A stretch of 43,638 nucleotides of DNA from Porticoccus sp047635255. GTDB taxonomy: Bacteria > Pseudomonadota > Gammaproteobacteria > Pseudomonadales > Porticoccaceae. The stretch lies in NCBI GenBank assembly GCA_047635255.1, contig JBLIIR010000001.1, forward strand, positions 1 to 43,638. The letters are read 5' to 3'. Every line of letters begins with the position of its first letter. Positions within the stretch are counted from its first letter, which is position 1. Under the pieces are notes generated by a model that was not told the origin of the DNA, searched no databases, and saw only the letters and a program-made list of their open reading frames with translations. Both the position numbers and the translations under genes were made by a program. This document shows, in pieces, positions 43,340 through 43,638 of this stretch.

Positions 43340-43638
43340 ATGGCGACAAGCAACCAAAAAATTCTGAGTCGGGCAAAATCAATTCGGCTACTACTGTTAG
43401 ATGTTGATGGGGTGCTAACCGACGGAAGACTATATTTCGGCAACAATGGCGAGGAGCTCAAAGCATTTAATATTCAGGATGGTCTTGGCATTAAACTATT
43501 ACAAAGAAGTGGTGTCGAAGTAGGAATCATAACTGGTCGATCATCTACGCTTGTAGCAAGAAGGGCGGAAGAGCTTGGTATAAAATTAGTGATCCAAGGC
43601 AGGGAAGATAAGCTGGTTGCCCTAGAGGAGGCCCTGAG
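43340..43638 (+). CDS. kdsC: Kdo 8-phosphate phosphatase KdsC, cut by window end
   Basis: KdsC removes phosphate from Kdo 8-phosphate. Only 99 codons are in the window. The HAD nucleophile motif LLLLDVDGVLTDGRLYF and the second motif GIITGRSSTLV are intact, followed by RRAEELGIKLVIQGREDK. The ATG is two bases after the kdsD stop. The frame stays open to the window end, so the C-terminal part lies outside. Confidence 0.95.
   Translation, partial: MATSNQKILSRAKSIRLLLLDVDGVLTDGRLYFGNNGEELKAFNIQDGLGIKLLQRSGVEVGIITGRSSTLVARRAEELGIKLVIQGREDKLVALEEAL

Overview
The window is a continuous stretch of core chromosome from a gammaproteobacterium. The sequence is visibly AT-rich. The evidence for the class is a complete dcw (division and cell wall) cluster next to secA and argJ, a type A RNase P RNA gene, the pair sspA/sspB beside petABC and rpsI/rplM, the zapE/zapG pair with a DegS/AlgW protease, and murA-ibaG-mlaC divergent from yrbG-kdsD-kdsC. 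From memory, the order argJ, secA, lpxC, dcw, mraZ, rnpB, rsmI, lpoA, diaA, dolP, sspBA, pet, rpsI/rplM, zapE, algW/degS, hisCDG, murA, mla, kdsD is close to that of Pseudomonas aeruginosa, so a Pseudomonas-like relative with a smaller, AT-richer genome is the best guess. Genus cannot be fixed from the sequence alone. No mobile element, CRISPR array, tRNA, rRNA or phage gene was seen.

Layout. (1) 8-22237, minus strand: the dcw locus read right to left: mraZ, rsmH, ftsL, ftsI, murE, murF, mraY, murD, ftsW, murG, murC, ddlB, ftsQ, ftsA, ftsZ, then (after a terminator) lpxC, secA, argJ. Many genes abut or overlap by a few bases. A sigma70-like promoter and three MraZ boxes with 10-bp periodicity stand in front of mraZ. 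(2) 22238-22888: about 220 bases with a perfect 12-bp hairpin, the rnpB terminator, and rnpB (minus). (3) 22982-26337: rsmI (minus) divergent from lpoA-diaA-dolP (plus), an envelope block in which LpoA is short and yraN is absent. (4) 26395-33761, minus: a thiolase, sspB, sspA, then petA with a fused cytochrome b/c1 gene, then rplM-rpsI and zapE. (5) 34009-35748, plus: zapG and degS. (6) 35785-41127, minus: mlaC, ibaG, murA, hisG, hisD, hisC. (7) 41305-43638, plus: yrbG, kdsD and a kdsC cut off by the window edge.

How the genes work together. Most of the window builds and divides the envelope: UDP-MurNAc-pentapeptide synthesis (MurA, MurC-F, Ddl), lipid I/II (MraY, MurG), septal synthase (FtsW, FtsI, FtsL, FtsQ), the Z ring (FtsZ, FtsA, with ZapE and ZapG), PBP1A activation (LpoA), lipid A and Kdo supply (LpxC, KdsD, KdsC), outer-membrane maintenance (DolP, MlaC) and envelope stress (DegS). 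Protein export (SecA), respiration (bc1 complex), ClpXP adaptor SspB, ribosomal proteins and arginine/histidine synthesis complete it.

No wholly new system was found. The points most worth checking are departures from the usual form of this conserved region: the cytochrome b-c1 fusion, MlaC without MlaF/E/D/B, an LpoA lacking its N-terminal domain, loss of yraN, a zapE whose conserved N-terminus lies upstream of any standard start codon, and a Cys in the FtsZ C-terminal peptide.
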